From Bacteroidota bacterium (GTDB lineage: Bacteria > Bacteroidota > Bacteroidia > 2-12-FULL-35-15), in NCBI GenBank assembly GCA_947504725.1, contig CANNHN010000007.1, positions 62,001 to 126,000 of the forward strand: DNA of 64,000 bases. The letters are read 5' to 3'. The position numbers were made by a program, and so were the translations under genes. Positions 51,906 to 60,606 of this stretch are shown one piece after another; the first letter of the stretch is position 1, and each line of letters starts with the position of its first letter. A model generated the notes under the pieces. It made no database searches and had not been told where the DNA came from. It worked only from the letters and a program-made list of their open reading frames with translations.

Positions 51906-54728
51906 ATGAAATTGAAATTTTTTATCACGCTTATTTTTATTGTTGTTACAAAGGTAACGTTTTCTCAAAACTCCAGCATAAAAGGGAAAGTATTAGATGA
52001 AAAAACTGGTGAAACACTACCAGGTGCTTCAGTTGTTATTAAGGGAACAACAATCGGAAGCAATACTGATTTAGATGGAGCATTTTCTATTTCAGGATTA
52101 GCTCCTGGCACTTATTCTGTTCAGTGTCAGATGATTTCATACAATATTAAAACACTTACAGATATTGTTGTAAAATCAGGAGAGCCTACAATTATTACTA
52201 TTTCAATGGGTACAGCCTCCACGGATTTAGGAGTAGTGGAAGTGACTGCTACTGTTAGCAAGGAGACGAATTCAAATTTGTTAAACCTGCAAAAAAATAA
52301 TGCAAGTCTATCTGACGGTATTTCATCAGAAAGCATCAAGCGTTCTCCTGATAAGAGCACAAGCGATGTTATTAAGCGAGTAAGTGGTGCAAGTATTCAG
52401 GATAATAAATTTGTAATCATACGTGGATTAAGTGATAGATACAATACAGCGATGGTAAATGGTTTGCCTTTGCCTTCAACTGAGCCAGATAGAAAAGCTT
52501 TCTCTTTTGATATTTTTCCTTCGAATATGTTGGACAATATGATTATTTATAAAACCGCTAGTCCGGATTTACCAGGAGATTTTGCTGGCGGTGTCGTTCA
52601 AATTAATACTAAGGAAATTCCAGAAGAGAATTTTATTAGTTTATCCGCAGGAGCAGGATACAATTCGCAATCGACCTTCAAAGAATATAAAACCTACGCG
52701 GGAGGGAAAACTGATTGGCTAGGAAAAGACGATGGAACAAGAGTGATGCCTTCGGTGCCCGGAACAGATGAATATATCCTTTTAATTCAAAATGCATCTA
52801 CTCGTTATGAAACAAGTAAGCTGTTCAAAAATGATTGGGCAATTGACACCAAAAAGTCAACTCCATTGGCTCAAAGTTATCAACTATCATTTGGAGCAAA
52901 TACGAAATTATTTAAAAATGATTTTGGTGTAGTTGGTGCATTAACGTATAATAATAGTAGAAAACTACAGATTATCGATCGCGCTGATTTTAATCCAGAT
53001 TTAACGCGTCTTTTTGAATATAGAGACAATGTTTACAGAGAAAATATTTTGTGGGGAGGGATGTTGAATTTTGCATATAAATTGGGAGATAATCATAAAT
53101 TTTCTTTCAAGAATATGTACAGTAGTAATTCTGAAGACGCAGTGATTGAACGGTCTGGTAAAAATGATGATACACAGCAATTCATCAAAGCAAATTCGAT
53201 GCAATTTACAAGTAATAGTCTTTTAACGAGTCAATTGAGTGGCGACCACTTAATTTCTAAATATAAAATTAAAGTAAAATGGGGTGCATCGTATAATAAT
53301 ACAAAAAGAATTGTTCCAAATTTAAGAAGAATGTATTATACTAAAAATGAAATTCCATTTGATGTTTCAGATACATTGTATAATGCTTATGTTCCTGTTG
53401 GCGCTCCTTCAAATGCATTTGCTGGGAAATTTTGGTCTAGATTGGAAGAGAATTTAAGAGCAGCATATTTAGAAGTGGCTATCCCTTTTAACATTTTAAA
53501 GCAAAAGCAATTACTAAAAATTGGAGGGGTTGAACAATTTCGAAGTAGATCATTTGATGCAAGGCTTTTTGGTTACACAGTAAATAATGTTGGATTATTT
53601 GATTGGAGCTTATTGACGAAACCACAAGATCAGTTATTTGCTCCCGAGAATATTGCACCGGATGGTTTTAGATTATCTGAATTAAAAAATCCTGCCAATA
53701 ATTATAATGCAACTTCAAATCTTGCTGCTGGTTATATTATGTTCGACAATATAATTTGGAACAAAATCCGTGTAGTGTGGGGTGGGAGAGTTGAAAATTA
53801 TCATCTGATTTTAAATTCTACATCTTATGGAGGTACTTTAATTAAAGTTGACACCACCTTTTTAGACTTCTTACCTTCACTTAATATTACGTATTCTTTA
53901 ACAGAAAAGATTAATATAAGATTGGCAGGATCGCAAACATTGGCAAGGCCTGAATTTAGAGAGATAGCGCCTTTTTCCTTTTATGATTTTAGTACATCTG
54001 CTGCAGTCATTGGTAATTCAACTTTGGTTGGAACAAATATTACAAATGCAGATTTTAGATTTGAATTTTATCCTGGTGCTGGTCAACTTTTTTCTGCTTC
54101 TGCATTTTATAAAAAGTTTGAAAAACCGATCGAGCAAATTATTGATTTGTCAGCAGGTGCAGGTAGTCGAGCGTATACTTTTCAGAATGCAGTTTCAGCA
54201 ACAAATTATGGTTTTGAGTTGGAGATGCGATTTAAGTTGAATTTGTTGGATTCGCTATTTAACACAAAACAATTTGATTGTTTTACATTTTTCACAAACT
54301 ACACTTTTATTCGATCTCAAATTGATATTTCTAATCAAGCTACGGCTGTTACTGATGATGAAAAACTTCGACCCATGCAAGGGCAATCTCCTTATGTAGT
54401 GAATGTTGGTCTTCAATATTTGAATAGAGAATTGGGGTTAGGTGTAAGTTTATTATATAATAAGATTGGTAGAAGAATATTTTTAGTTGGTTCAAATGGT
54501 TATCTCAATGTTTACGAAGCACCACGTGATTTGTTTGATATTCAAATTAGTCAGAAAATATTCAAAAATGGGGAAGTAAAACTTAATATAAGCGATGTGT
54601 TTAATCAATTGTCCGTTTTCTACCAAGATCAAGATGGATCCAAGAAATTTGAGGCTGATAAAGACACTCAAATTACTGGAATTAGGTTCGGGACCAATTA
54701 CTCGCTTTCATTATCCTATAAATTTTAA
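51906..54728 (+). CDS. TonB-dependent receptor with CarboxypepD_reg-like domain
   Basis: The 940-residue outer-membrane protein has a signal peptide (MKLKFFITLIFIVVTKVTFSQ). Next comes an N-terminal carboxypeptidase-regulatory-like domain at about residues 25-105 (SIKGKVLDEKTGETLPGASVVIKG). The plug follows (SDVIKRVSGASIQDNKFVIIRGLSDRYNTAMVNG), then a long beta-barrel ending in aromatic Phe (LSLSYKF). It takes up a large ligand with energy from TonB-ExbBD. Its location beside PhoR/PhoB suggests regulation by nutrient status. It is followed by a T9SS protein gene, a common Bacteroidota pairing. Confidence 0.92.
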   Translation: MKLKFFITLIFIVVTKVTFSQNSSIKGKVLDEKTGETLPGASVVIKGTTIGSNTDLDGAFSISGLAPGTYSVQCQMISYNIKTLTDIVVKSGEPTIITISMGTASTDLGVVEVTATVSKETNSNLLNLQKNNASLSDGISSESIKRSPDKSTSDVIKRVSGASIQDNKFVIIRGLSDRYNTAMVNGLPLPSTEPDRKAFSFDIFPSNMLDNMIIYKTASPDLPGDFAGGVVQINTKEIPEENFISLSAGAGYNSQSTFKEYKTYAGGKTDWLGKDDGTRVMPSVPGTDEYILLIQNASTRYETSKLFKNDWAIDTKKSTPLAQSYQLSFGANTKLFKNDFGVVGALTYNNSRKLQIIDRADFNPDLTRLFEYRDNVYRENILWGGMLNFAYKLGDNHKFSFKNMYSSNSEDAVIERSGKNDDTQQFIKANSMQFTSNSLLTSQLSGDHLISKYKIKVKWGASYNNTKRIVPNLRRMYYTKNEIPFDVSDTLYNAYVPVGAPSNAFAGKFWSRLEENLRAAYLEVAIPFNILKQKQLLKIGGVEQFRSRSFDARLFGYTVNNVGLFDWSLLTKPQDQLFAPENIAPDGFRLSELKNPANNYNATSNLAAGYIMFDNIIWNKIRVVWGGRVENYHLILNSTSYGGTLIKVDTTFLDFLPSLNITYSLTEKINIRLAGSQTLARPEFREIAPFSFYDFSTSAAVIGNSTLVGTNITNADFRFEFYPGAGQLFSASAFYKKFEKPIEQIIDLSAGAGSRAYTFQNAVSATNYGFELEMRFKLNLLDSLFNTKQFDCFTFFTNYTFIRSQIDISNQATAVTDDEKLRPMQGQSPYVVNVGLQYLNRELGLGVSLLYNKIGRRIFLVGSNGYLNVYEAPRDLFDIQISQKIFKNGEVKLNISDVFNQLSVFYQDQDGSKKFEADKDTQITGIRFGTNYSLSLSYKF

Positions 54729-54743
54729 TTCCTCTATGATTAT

Positions 54744-54774
54744 AAAGTCACTACTATAAATACGTAGTGACTTT
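54744..54774 (+). terminator. Terminator-like hairpin after the TonB-dependent receptor
   Basis: AAAGTCACTAC and GTAGTGACTTT form a perfect 11-bp stem with a 9-nt loop, 16 bp after the receptor stop. The T-run is inside the stem end rather than after it. The rest of the 238-bp gap to the next gene holds nothing else I can name. Confidence 0.65.
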
Positions 54775-54966
54775 GTAATTATGCATAATGTTTATTTTAC
54801 CTTGGTAACCTAAAGGTAAAGCAAGATTCATTTATTCGTAAAGCCGAGATAACACTAACACAAACTTGTGTATATACTTTTACATCGTTTTAATACTACT
54901 CTTAGTCTAATTAAAACGGGTAATGCCGCTTCCCTTAAATACGGTAACAAACAAAAATATTATAAA

Positions 54967-57690
54967 ATGAAAAAAATTTTACTAATGAGCGCAATGATAC
55001 TGGGTGGAATATTCAGTTCAACTGCTCAAGTTACAGTATCAGGTGATATTACAACAAATACTACCTGGACAAAAAACAATATTTATTTATTAACCGGTGG
55101 GTTTGTTTATGTGACAGGAAATTCTACATTAACAATTGAAGCAGGTACTTTAATTAAAGGAAGCGGAGCTGCCTTAGTTATTACTCGTGGTTCAAAAATT
55201 ATTGCAGATGGTACGCAAACAGAACCGATTGTGTTTACTTCTTCTCAACCGGCAGGCTCAAGAGGACCAGGAGATTGGGGAGGCTTGTTACTTTGTGGAA
55301 AAGCGCCAATTAATGATCCAGCTGGCTCTCGAATAGCTGAAGGAGGAATCGACCCAGTTAAAGGATTGTATGGTGGAACTGATCCAAATGATAATTCAGG
55401 TATCGTACGTTATGTTAGGATAGAATATGCAGGTATTTCATTCTTTACAGGAAGTGAAACTAATGGTTTAACGATGGGTGGTGTTGGACTTGGAACTACT
55501 ATTGATTATGTACAAGTAAGTCATGGTGGAGATGATTCTTTTGAGTGGTTTGGTGGTAGTGTGAACTGTAAACATTTAGTTTCACACAGAAGCTTGGACG
55601 ATGAATTCGACACCGATTATGGATTCACTGGAAAAGTTCAATTTGCAGTATCAATAAGAGATTCATTAATTGCGGACGTTTCTCGTTCAAATGGTTTTGA
55701 ATCTGATAATGATGCAACTGGTAGTATTAATGCACCTTTAACTCGTCCAGTATTTTCAAATGTGACTATTTTTGGTCCAAAACGCTTAGCAGCAACTACA
55801 ATAGCTACAAACTATGGAAGAGCGTTACATTTAAGAAGAAGCTCTGCGATTTGTACTTATAATTCAGTTTTTACAGGTTTCCCTACAGGATTGAAAATTG
55901 AAAATGATAATACAGCTTTAAATGCAAAAACAAATTCTATGCAATTTAAAAATAATATTATCGCAGGTTGTACAACTCCTTTAGATTCGGCTGGTCTTAC
56001 CATTATTTGGGGAGCACCTTATGGTTCTATGCTAGGATGGTTTAATTTTGCTGCACATGCAAATTCAATTTTACCAAATAGTATGGATGTTATGGCTGTA
56101 AATCCATATAACTATACAAATCCAAATCTTCTTTTGCAAGCTGCATCTCCTGCATTAACAGGAGCTAGTTTTTCTAGTCCAAATTTGACTGATCCATTTT
56201 TTACCCCTACTGCTTATCGTGGTGCATTTGATGGAACTAATGATTGGACAAAATGTTGGACAAATTTTGATCCTCAAAATACACCTTATACAACAGCAGG
56301 AATTAATTACTTAGCTGTTACAGTTACACCTAGTGGTCCAACTACTTTTTGTGCTGGTGGTTCAGTTACTTTAACTTCTGATGCAACATCTGGAAATGTT
56401 TGGAGCACAACTGCTACAACATCTTCTATCAATGTTACTGCTTCAGGAAATTATTCAGTTACAGTTACTAATGCAGCTGGTTGTATGGTTACAACTCCTG
56501 TAATCGCTGTTACAGTTAATACACTTCCAACTCCAACAGTTACAGCTGGTGGTGCTACTACTTTCTGCGCTGGTGGTTCTGTTACTTTATCAACTGGTGC
56601 ATATAGTTCATATTCTTGGTCAAGTGGAGCAACAACTTCTTCTGCTGTAATTTCTACAGGAGGAAATCAAACTGTTATGGTTACTGACGCAAATGGTTGT
56701 GTTGGAACTTCTGCAATCACTGCAGTTACAGTTAATCCATTGCCTTCTGTTCCAACAATTTCAGCGGGTGGTTCAACTACTTTCTGTACTGGTGGATCGG
56801 TAGTATTAACTTCTAGTTATACAGGCGGAAATGTTTGGTCTACTACTGCAACTACTGATGCTATTACAGTAAACAGTACAGGAAGTTACACTGTAACGCA
56901 AACAGATGTTAACGGTTGTTCATCAACTTCAGCTGCTACAAACGTAAGTGTAAGTAGTGCTCCAACTCCTACAGTTGCAATTACAGGTTCAACGTCACTT
57001 TGTGCTGGACAATCTGTAACATTAATGGCATCAACTTCTGATACCTATTTATGGAGCCCAGGCGGACAAACAACTCAATCTATAGTTGTAACTGCTGCTG
57101 GAACATACAATGTAACTACAACAAATGCAGATCCTTGTGATGGTGTTGGTGTTTCTTCAAATACAGTTGTAACTGTTAGTCCAGTTCCAACAGCTGCTGG
57201 AGCTTTAGGTTCATTAGCAGGAACTGTTGCAACTTTCGCTAACACATCAACAGGTGCAACTTCATATTCTTGGGATTTTGGTGATTTGAGTAGTTCATCA
57301 GCAATGGCACCAGTTCATGCATATGCAACAAACGGAAATTACGTTATTACATTAATTGCTTCTAACGGAACTTGTTCTGATACAATTACATTTAACTTAT
57401 TAGTAAATGTTGGAATTGCTGAAATTCAAACATTAGCAGGTGCTAACTTGTATCCAAATCCAGTTAGTCAAGTAGCTACAATTGATGTGAACTTAAATGA
57501 AGCTACAAACGTTTCAGTTTTTGTTTATGATATCACTGGAAAAGTAGTTGCGAATGTGTTTGACGGACAAATGAATGCTGGAATGACTAGCTTAAAAGTA
57601 GATGTTTCTAATTTAGAAGCTGGAATTTACTTTACAGCGATTGTTTCAAACAATGCAAAGAAAACATTAAAAATGGTTGTTGTTAAATAA
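54967..57690 (+). CDS. T9SS-sorted surface protein with Ig-like repeats and PKD domain
   Basis: The track starts at 54868, but the signal peptide MKKILLMSAMILGGIFSSTAQ begins at ATG 54967 (907 residues). Residues to about 450 form a beta-helix-like domain (GGFVYVTGNSTLTIEAGTLIKG, DWGGLLLCGKAPI, VSHGGDDSFEWFGGSVNCKHLV) of the kind commonly found next to TonB-dependent receptors. Four Ig-like repeats with FCAGGSVTL-type motifs follow, then a PKD domain (TSYSWDFGD) and a type A T9SS sorting domain (NLYPNPVSQVATIDVN to KTLKMVVVK). The protein is probably exported to the surface; its ligand is unknown. Confidence 0.88.
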   Translation: MKKILLMSAMILGGIFSSTAQVTVSGDITTNTTWTKNNIYLLTGGFVYVTGNSTLTIEAGTLIKGSGAALVITRGSKIIADGTQTEPIVFTSSQPAGSRGPGDWGGLLLCGKAPINDPAGSRIAEGGIDPVKGLYGGTDPNDNSGIVRYVRIEYAGISFFTGSETNGLTMGGVGLGTTIDYVQVSHGGDDSFEWFGGSVNCKHLVSHRSLDDEFDTDYGFTGKVQFAVSIRDSLIADVSRSNGFESDNDATGSINAPLTRPVFSNVTIFGPKRLAATTIATNYGRALHLRRSSAICTYNSVFTGFPTGLKIENDNTALNAKTNSMQFKNNIIAGCTTPLDSAGLTIIWGAPYGSMLGWFNFAAHANSILPNSMDVMAVNPYNYTNPNLLLQAASPALTGASFSSPNLTDPFFTPTAYRGAFDGTNDWTKCWTNFDPQNTPYTTAGINYLAVTVTPSGPTTFCAGGSVTLTSDATSGNVWSTTATTSSINVTASGNYSVTVTNAAGCMVTTPVIAVTVNTLPTPTVTAGGATTFCAGGSVTLSTGAYSSYSWSSGATTSSAVISTGGNQTVMVTDANGCVGTSAITAVTVNPLPSVPTISAGGSTTFCTGGSVVLTSSYTGGNVWSTTATTDAITVNSTGSYTVTQTDVNGCSSTSAATNVSVSSAPTPTVAITGSTSLCAGQSVTLMASTSDTYLWSPGGQTTQSIVVTAAGTYNVTTTNADPCDGVGVSSNTVVTVSPVPTAAGALGSLAGTVATFANTSTGATSYSWDFGDLSSSSAMAPVHAYATNGNYVITLIASNGTCSDTITFNLLVNVGIAEIQTLAGANLYPNPVSQVATIDVNLNEATNVSVFVYDITGKVVANVFDGQMNAGMTSLKVDVSNLEAGIYFTAIVSNNAKKTLKMVVVK
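56327..57187 (+). repeat. Four Ig-like repeats of 216-219 bp within the T9SS protein
   Basis: TTFCAGGSVTL-like segments recur at about 56350, 56566, 56785 and 57001, spacing 216, 219 and 216 bp (72-73 residues). The protein repeats contain Ser/Thr-rich strands and a Cys in FCAGG with a second Cys in the GC-M/V turn. The DNA repeats are less alike than the protein, so they are old duplications. Confidence 0.85.
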
Positions 57691-57713
57691 TAAATTTGAT
57701 TCAGTTTTATAAG

Positions 57714-57747
57714 AACATCCGTAACATTTGTTACGGGTGTTTTTTTT
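57714..57747 (+). terminator. Rho-independent terminator of the T9SS gene
   Basis: AACATCCGTAAC and GTTACGGGTGTT form a 12-bp stem (one G-T wobble) with a 4-nt loop, followed by T's to 57747. It closes the T9SS gene before the receiver-only gene. Confidence 0.88.
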
Positions 57748-57823
57748 AAAGCATAACAGAATAGTAATAGTTTGTAAAAGTTTAGAAAGTATTACTTCCA
57801 TAAATTTATTCCAAAAAATAACG

Positions 57824-58207
57824 ATGAATACAAATATCAAAATTCTTTTAATTGATGACGAACCAGATATTCTTGAGTTCTTGTCTTATAATTTTCGAAA
57901 AAGTGGTTTTACTTTAGTTACTGCGAATAATGGCATTGAAGGAATACGTCAAGCTACTCTTGAACAACCTCAATTAATTATATCAGATATATTAATGCCG
58001 TTAATGGATGGTATAGAGATGTGTAAAACGCTTCGAAAAATGGAAGCATTTTACAGAATTCCATTTATCTTTCTTACAGCAGTAAGTGACGACTATAAGG
58101 TGCTTTATGCAATGACGTCTGGTGCAGATCAATTTATTTCGAAACCTATTCGATACGAATATTTATTGTCAATGGTGAATCAATTAATGGAAGAAAAGGC
58201 TGCCTAG
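57824..58207 (+). CDS. Single-domain receiver (response regulator)
   Basis: The track begins at 57728, inside the terminator region; MNTNIKILLIDDEPDILE from ATG 57824 is the likely start (127 residues). It contains only a receiver domain: DDEPD acid pocket, the phospho-Asp in LIISDILMPLMDGIEM (near residue 55) and ISKPIRYE (Lys). It has no output domain. Its N-terminus is nearly the same as the PhoB-like regulator at 51032, so it is probably a paralogue that lost its DNA-binding part. Its output partner is unknown. Confidence 0.88.
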   Translation: MNTNIKILLIDDEPDILEFLSYNFRKSGFTLVTANNGIEGIRQATLEQPQLIISDILMPLMDGIEMCKTLRKMEAFYRIPFIFLTAVSDDYKVLYAMTSGADQFISKPIRYEYLLSMVNQLMEEKAA

Positions 58208-58387
58208 TCTCTTCTTTTGTTCTTGCTTTTAAAGAATGCTCGAAATATTCATTTTCTGATTTTTATTAGTTTTGGCTCTGTTTATTTAAAAGTCAATTTT
58301 GAAGTTTGGATATGCATGTAAATTAATTTGTTCACTTCTTCGCACTGAATTTTAAATATTCCTTAATTATTACGTAATGCCTTCTTG

Positions 58388-58418
58388 ATATCACCACACT
58401 ATTTTTGTGCTGTGATAT
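58388..58418 (+). terminator. Possible terminator hairpin after the receiver gene
   Basis: ATATCAC and GTGATAT pair (7 bp), then two mismatches and 3 more pairs around a T-rich loop, followed by GTTTTATA. It is a weak intrinsic terminator or other stem. The 340-bp gap 58208-58547 holds nothing else I can support. Confidence 0.4.
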
Positions 58419-58547
58419 GTTTTATATATTATAGATATTTATGAGTTATGAGATAATCATAGTTCATTTCTTAAACGAAGCCATAAGCTTTATCAGCATT
58501 CTACCCCCTTTATTTTTCTCCTTTTTAACAATTAAATATATACTAAA

Positions 58548-58673
58548 ATGAAAACAATTTTATTTTGGTTTCAGGCTCTTATAATTAGAGTTTTAATGAA
58601 ACAACTGTCTGCATTATACTCTCCTTTTAAGTCTAACAGGCTGAAAGAAGATGAAACGTATTCTATTGTTTAA
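58548..58673 (+). CDS. Small ORF, 41 aa, upstream of the metallophosphoesterase
   Basis: The ORF is below the track's size limit. It starts ATG 58548 and ends TAA 58671-58673, 3 bp before the ATG of the metallophosphoesterase. The peptide begins MKTILFWFQALIIRVLMKQL, an amphipathic, basic-hydrophobic helix, and ends polar (NRLKEDETYSIV). The spacing and codon use resemble a real small gene that could be translationally coupled to the next. No family is recognised; chance is also possible. Confidence 0.45.
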   Translation: MKTILFWFQALIIRVLMKQLSALYSPFKSNRLKEDETYSIV

Positions 58674-58676
58674 AAT

Positions 58677-59531
58677 ATGAAAATAAAAAAACGCGAAGTC
58701 GATGTCGTTGTAATCTCAGATATTCATTTGGGAACATATGGCTGTCATGCAAAAGAATTGTTGCAATACTTGAAAAGTATTAAGCCTAAAAAAATAATTT
58801 TGAATGGCGACATTATCGACATTTGGCAGTTTAATAAGCGATATTGGCCTTCTAGTCACATGCAAGTGATAAAACATATAACCGGATTAATCGCGAAAGA
58901 CGTTAAAGTATATTATGTAACCGGTAATCATGATGAGATGCTTCGAAAATTCGTAGGATTTAAAATGGGGTCGTTGAAAATAGTTAATAAAGTAATTTTA
59001 AACATTGATGGGAAGAAGGCTTGGATTTTTCATGGTGACGTATTTGATGTAACTATGAAACATGCAAAATGGCTGGCAAAATTAGGTGCAGCAGGATACG
59101 ATACATTAATCTTAATTAACCGTGCAGTAAATTTCATTTCACAAAAAATGGGAAGAGGAAAAATCTCTCTTTCTAAAAAGATCAAGAACAGTGTGAAGGG
59201 AGCAGTTAAATTTATTAATGCTTTTGAGCAAACTGCTGCAGATATTGGAATTTCAAATGATTATGATTTTGTTATTTGTGGTCATATTCATCAGCCTGAA
59301 ATCAGAGAAATAAAAAATGATAAAGGCTCAATCACTTATCTAAACTCAGGAGATTGGATTGAAAACTTAACTTCCTTGGAATACAATGATGGAAGCTGGA
59401 GTATCTATAAATATCATGAGGATCTTATTGCTCAATCAATAGATCTTTCAGATAAAAATTATGTAAACTTAAACAAGGTTCAGCTTTTTGAAAATTTAGT
59501 TGAAGAATTTAATCTAATGAAACGTGCTTAA
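58677..59531 (+). CDS. Calcineurin-like metallophosphoesterase (UDP-diacylglucosamine pyrophosphatase-like)
   Basis: The 284-residue protein has the dinuclear metal motifs ISDIHLGTYGCH (D, H), LNGDIIDIWQ (GDxxD), VTGNHDEML (GNHD), FHGDVFD and ICGHIHQPE (GH.H), all in family order. UDP-2,3-diacylglucosamine pyrophosphatases (LpxH-like) of lipid A synthesis are the nearest named group, but other phosphatases are possible. A glycosyltransferase gene follows after 11 bp and probably acts in the same envelope pathway. Confidence 0.8.
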   Translation: MKIKKREVDVVVISDIHLGTYGCHAKELLQYLKSIKPKKIILNGDIIDIWQFNKRYWPSSHMQVIKHITGLIAKDVKVYYVTGNHDEMLRKFVGFKMGSLKIVNKVILNIDGKKAWIFHGDVFDVTMKHAKWLAKLGAAGYDTLILINRAVNFISQKMGRGKISLSKKIKNSVKGAVKFINAFEQTAADIGISNDYDFVICGHIHQPEIREIKNDKGSITYLNSGDWIENLTSLEYNDGSWSIYKYHEDLIAQSIDLSDKNYVNLNKVQLFENLVEEFNLMKRA

Positions 59532-59542
59532 AAAAATTATCT

Positions 59543-60589
59543 ATGAAAATATTATACGCTATACAAGGCACTGGAAACGGACATTTAAGTCGCGCCAGAG
59601 ATATTGTTCCGATCCTTCAGAAAAAAGGAGAGGTCGACATCTTAGTGAGTGGAATTCAAGCGGATGTAAGTTTGCCTTTTCCAATTAAATATCAATTAAA
59701 AGGTTTGAGTTTTGTTTTTGGAAAAAAAGGTGGCGTTGACATTGTGAGCACTTATTTAAAAATGGATACTCGCGAATTATTAAAGGACATTGAAAAAATT
59801 CCAATTGAGGAGTACGATTTAATTATTAATGATTTTGAACCAGTAACTGCTTGGGCTTGCAAACAAAAAGGATTGCCTTGTATTTCCTTAAGCCACCAAT
59901 GCGCTGTACTTTCGAAAAATGCCCCTAAGCCTAAAAAGAAAGATCCACTCGGGAGAACGGTATTAAAATATTATGCACCTACTACATCTCAGTACGGGTT
60001 TCATTTCTCCAATTTCGATAAAAATATTTTTACACCAGTAATTCGTCAAGAGATTCGGGAATTAAAACCTACAAACAATCGACACTATACCGTTTATTTG
60101 CCAGCTTATGATGATGCACGTTTGTTGGAGAATTTGAAAAATTTTAAAACAATTCAATGGGAGGTTTTTAGTAAGCACAATAAAAAAATAATTGTAGAGG
60201 ATAATGTCATTATTCGTCCAATCAGCAATGAGGCGTTTATAAAAAGTATGGCAACCTGTGCTGGAGTATTGTGTGGTGCAGGTTTTGAAACTCCAGCTGA
60301 GGCTCTTTTTCTTAAAAAGAAATTGCTTGTGATTCCTATGAAAACTCAATACGAACAACAATGCAATGCAGCAGCTTTAAAAGTGATGGGTGTTCCAGTA
60401 ATAAAAAGTTTAAAGAAAAAACATCATGCGGTGATAAAAGACTGGATAGAATATGGGAAAATTATTCCAGTTGATTATCCAGATATTACCGAACAAATTA
60501 TTAACACACTTATTACAAGTCATTACCGTAAAAAAATCTATGTGCCGGATTTTAAATGGGAAGAGTCGAGTCATCTTGCTCGTGTATAA
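59543..60589 (+). CDS. GT28/MurG-like glycosyltransferase
   Basis: The 348-residue protein starts MKILYAIQGTGNGHLSRARD, the N-terminal Rossmann Gly-rich loop with HLSRA typical of MurG/UGT-type GT-B enzymes, and the C-terminal donor loop GVLCGAGFETPAEALFLKKKLLVIPM (GxGFETPAEA). The acceptor is unknown. It is paired with the upstream metallophosphoesterase and followed, after 17 bp, by a GH1 glycosidase. Confidence 0.78.
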   Translation: MKILYAIQGTGNGHLSRARDIVPILQKKGEVDILVSGIQADVSLPFPIKYQLKGLSFVFGKKGGVDIVSTYLKMDTRELLKDIEKIPIEEYDLIINDFEPVTAWACKQKGLPCISLSHQCAVLSKNAPKPKKKDPLGRTVLKYYAPTTSQYGFHFSNFDKNIFTPVIRQEIRELKPTNNRHYTVYLPAYDDARLLENLKNFKTIQWEVFSKHNKKIIVEDNVIIRPISNEAFIKSMATCAGVLCGAGFETPAEALFLKKKLLVIPMKTQYEQQCNAAALKVMGVPVIKSLKKKHHAVIKDWIEYGKIIPVDYPDITEQIINTLITSHYRKKIYVPDFKWEESSHLARV

Positions 60590-60606
60590 ATTTTCTCTGC
60601 CATTTT

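Noticed and set aside
56327-57187. CRISPR-like regular spacing in the T9SS gene
   Set aside because: The repeats are long, protein-coding and poorly conserved in DNA, with no short identical repeats or spacers.
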